From: Alphaproteobacteria bacterium | GTDB taxonomy: Bacteria; Pseudomonadota; Alphaproteobacteria; Sphingomonadales; Sphingomonadaceae | Direction: 5' to 3' | Length of the DNA: 5,599 bases | Assembly: GCA_028293005.1 (NCBI GenBank) | Contig: JAQGLH010000286.1 | Coordinates: 1 to 5,599 of the forward strand | Shown: in pieces, positions 4,692-5,599 of the stretch | How the letters are laid out: each line of letters opens with the position of its first letter | Position numbering within the stretch: the first letter of the stretch is position 1 | Made by a program: the position numbers and the translations under genes | Notes under the pieces: model-generated | The model's database searches: none | What the model was told of the DNA's origin: nothing | What the model saw: the letters and a program-made list of their open reading frames with translations, nothing else

Positions 4692-5599
4692 TCAGATTTT
4701 CGCGGCTTCCAGCGTCTCCGGCGCGAACAGATCCTCCGGGCTCAGCCGCTTCGGCGACAGCCCCTGATCGTGATGGTAGCGCAGGAAGGTGTCGAGCACC
4801 TTGCGATTGGCATCGAGGCCGTAGGGCCACCAATCCTCGCCCATCAGCGCGATCGTCTCCTCGACCGCGGCGACCTGCCAGGGGAGCGACGTCTTGAGCG
4901 CGGCGCCGATCTTCAGATCCTCATAGGCGATACGCTGCGCGGCGACGAATGCATTGTAGAGCGAGCGTGCGAGCCACCGGTTGCGCTCGTAGACGTCGCG
5001 GCGGATGGCGATGACGTGCATGATCGGGAACAGGCCGGTCTTGCGATAATAGGCTTTCTCCTCGGCGACCGGATCGTCGAACAGCCGCCGCACCGCATCG
5101 GGGCGGCTGTAGAAGGTGCTCGGCACGCGCGGAGCGTGCAGCGCGTCGATCTCGCCGTCGGCGAGCATCTGCGAGAGGGTCTTGTCGGACGGGATCGGCT
5201 GGATCTTGATCTTGTCGGGGAGATCGAGCTTGAGCTTCTCGTCGCGCCCTGGCTGCTCTTCGCCGCCCGTGAGATAGAAGGGAGAGTCGCACGGGACGCC
5301 ATATTCGTCCTCGAGAATGCCGCGGATCCAGACCGGCGCGGTCATCTGATATTCGGGGACGCCGATCCGCTTGCCGGCGAGGTCCGATGGTTTCTCGATC
5401 CCGCTGTTGGTCGAGACGAAGATGCAATTGTGGCGGAACGAGCGCGACATGAACACCGGCAGCGCGATGAAGCGCTGCGGGTCGCGGCTCAGCGACACCG
5501 TATAGGAAGAGAGCGACATTTCGGCGATGTCGAACTCGCCGTAGCGCAGCATCCGGAAGAAGGTCTCCTCGACCGGCAGGTTCATATAATTGAGGTCGA
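4692..5599 (-). CDS. 4,5-dihydroxyphthalate decarboxylase-like protein (5' end outside window)
   Basis: The visible 301 residues resemble the family annotated as 4,5-dihydroxyphthalate decarboxylase, which converts 4,5-dihydroxyphthalate to protocatechuate. The fold is related to periplasmic solute-binding proteins, and many members are labelled ABC-transporter substrate-binding proteins. Family-like blocks, numbered from the first visible residue, are L-P-V-E-E-T-F-F-R-M-L-R (7-18), F-D-I-A-E-M-S-L-S-S-Y (22-32), S-R-S-F-R-H (51-56), G-K-R-I-G-V-P-E-Y-Q-M-T (75-86), T-L-S-Q-M-L-A-D-G-E-I-D-A (140-152) and F-P-I-M-H-V (190-195). The frame stays open beyond the ATG at 5585, with D-L-N-Y before it as in relatives. 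The gene therefore runs off the window and about 25-35 residues are missing. A signal peptide cannot be assessed, so an enzymatic or a binding role both remain possible. It converges on the MarR gene and heads a separate transcript. Confidence 0.85.
   Translation of the reverse strand, partial: DLNYMNLPVEETFFRMLRYGEFDIAEMSLSSYTVSLSRDPQRFIALPVFMSRSFRHNCIFVSTNSGIEKPSDLAGKRIGVPEYQMTAPVWIRGILEDEYGVPCDSPFYLTGGEEQPGRDEKLKLDLPDKIKIQPIPSDKTLSQMLADGEIDALHAPRVPSTFYSRPDAVRRLFDDPVAEEKAYYRKTGLFPIMHVIAIRRDVYERNRWLARSLYNAFVAAQRIAYEDLKIGAALKTSLPWQVAAVEETIALMGEDWWPYGLDANRKVLDTFLRYHHDQGLSPKRLSPEDLFAPETLEAAKI

Noticed and set aside
1..5599. CRISPR arrays, tRNA or rRNA genes, insertion sequences, phage attachment sites
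   Set aside because: No regularly spaced repeats, RNA gene motifs, transposase-like proteins or terminal inverted repeats were seen.

Overview
The window looks like chromosomal or accessory DNA from a high-GC alphaproteobacterium, most likely a sphingomonad (Sphingomonas, Novosphingobium, Sphingobium or a relative). This is inferred from the GC-rich third codon positions, from the character of the catabolic proteins, and from a CCCCTCCC...GGGAGGGG stem-loop of a kind I remember as frequent between sphingomonad genes. No rRNA, tRNA, CRISPR array, transposase or origin is visible.

Left part (1-1678). A coiled-coil-like hypothetical gene of unknown function (55-492, + strand; its frame is open to the window edge) converges on a small secreted protein with a PRC-barrel-like beta region (579-899, - strand). 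A perfect 13-bp stem-loop between them (515-544) probably ends both transcripts. A gene-free stretch of about 260 bp (900-1159) holds two small hairpins in the leader of the secreted-protein gene. Next is a DUF1993 / DinB-like protein (1160-1678, - strand).

Right part (1783-5599): an aromatic-degradation locus. A type I (VOC-fold) extradiol ring-cleavage dioxygenase of the 2,3-dihydroxybiphenyl dioxygenase type (1796-2671, - strand) is divergent from a phthalate-4,5-dioxygenase-type Rieske oxygenase (2840-4135, + strand). A MarR-family regulator (4165-4620, + strand) follows the Rieske gene closely. A 4,5-dihydroxyphthalate-decarboxylase-like protein (4692-5599, - strand, cut by the window edge) converges on the regulator. 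The Rieske iron-sulfur and mononuclear iron ligands and the extradiol iron ligands are all present, so both enzymes look active.

How they may work together (inference). The Rieske enzyme would hydroxylate or O-demethylate an aromatic substrate, the decarboxylase-like protein would process a carboxylated intermediate, and the extradiol dioxygenase would open a catechol ring. A perfect 16-bp palindrome (2773-2788) lies across the predicted start of transcription of the Rieske gene, in the divergent intergenic region. It is the natural candidate operator for the MarR protein, giving a ligand-induced divergent switch. The enzyme mix (phthalate-type oxygenase and decarboxylase, but a biphenyl-type extradiol enzyme instead of a protocatechuate dioxygenase) does not match the classical phthalate pathway. 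It may belong to an uncharacterised route. No ferredoxin or reductase for the Rieske enzyme lies in the window.
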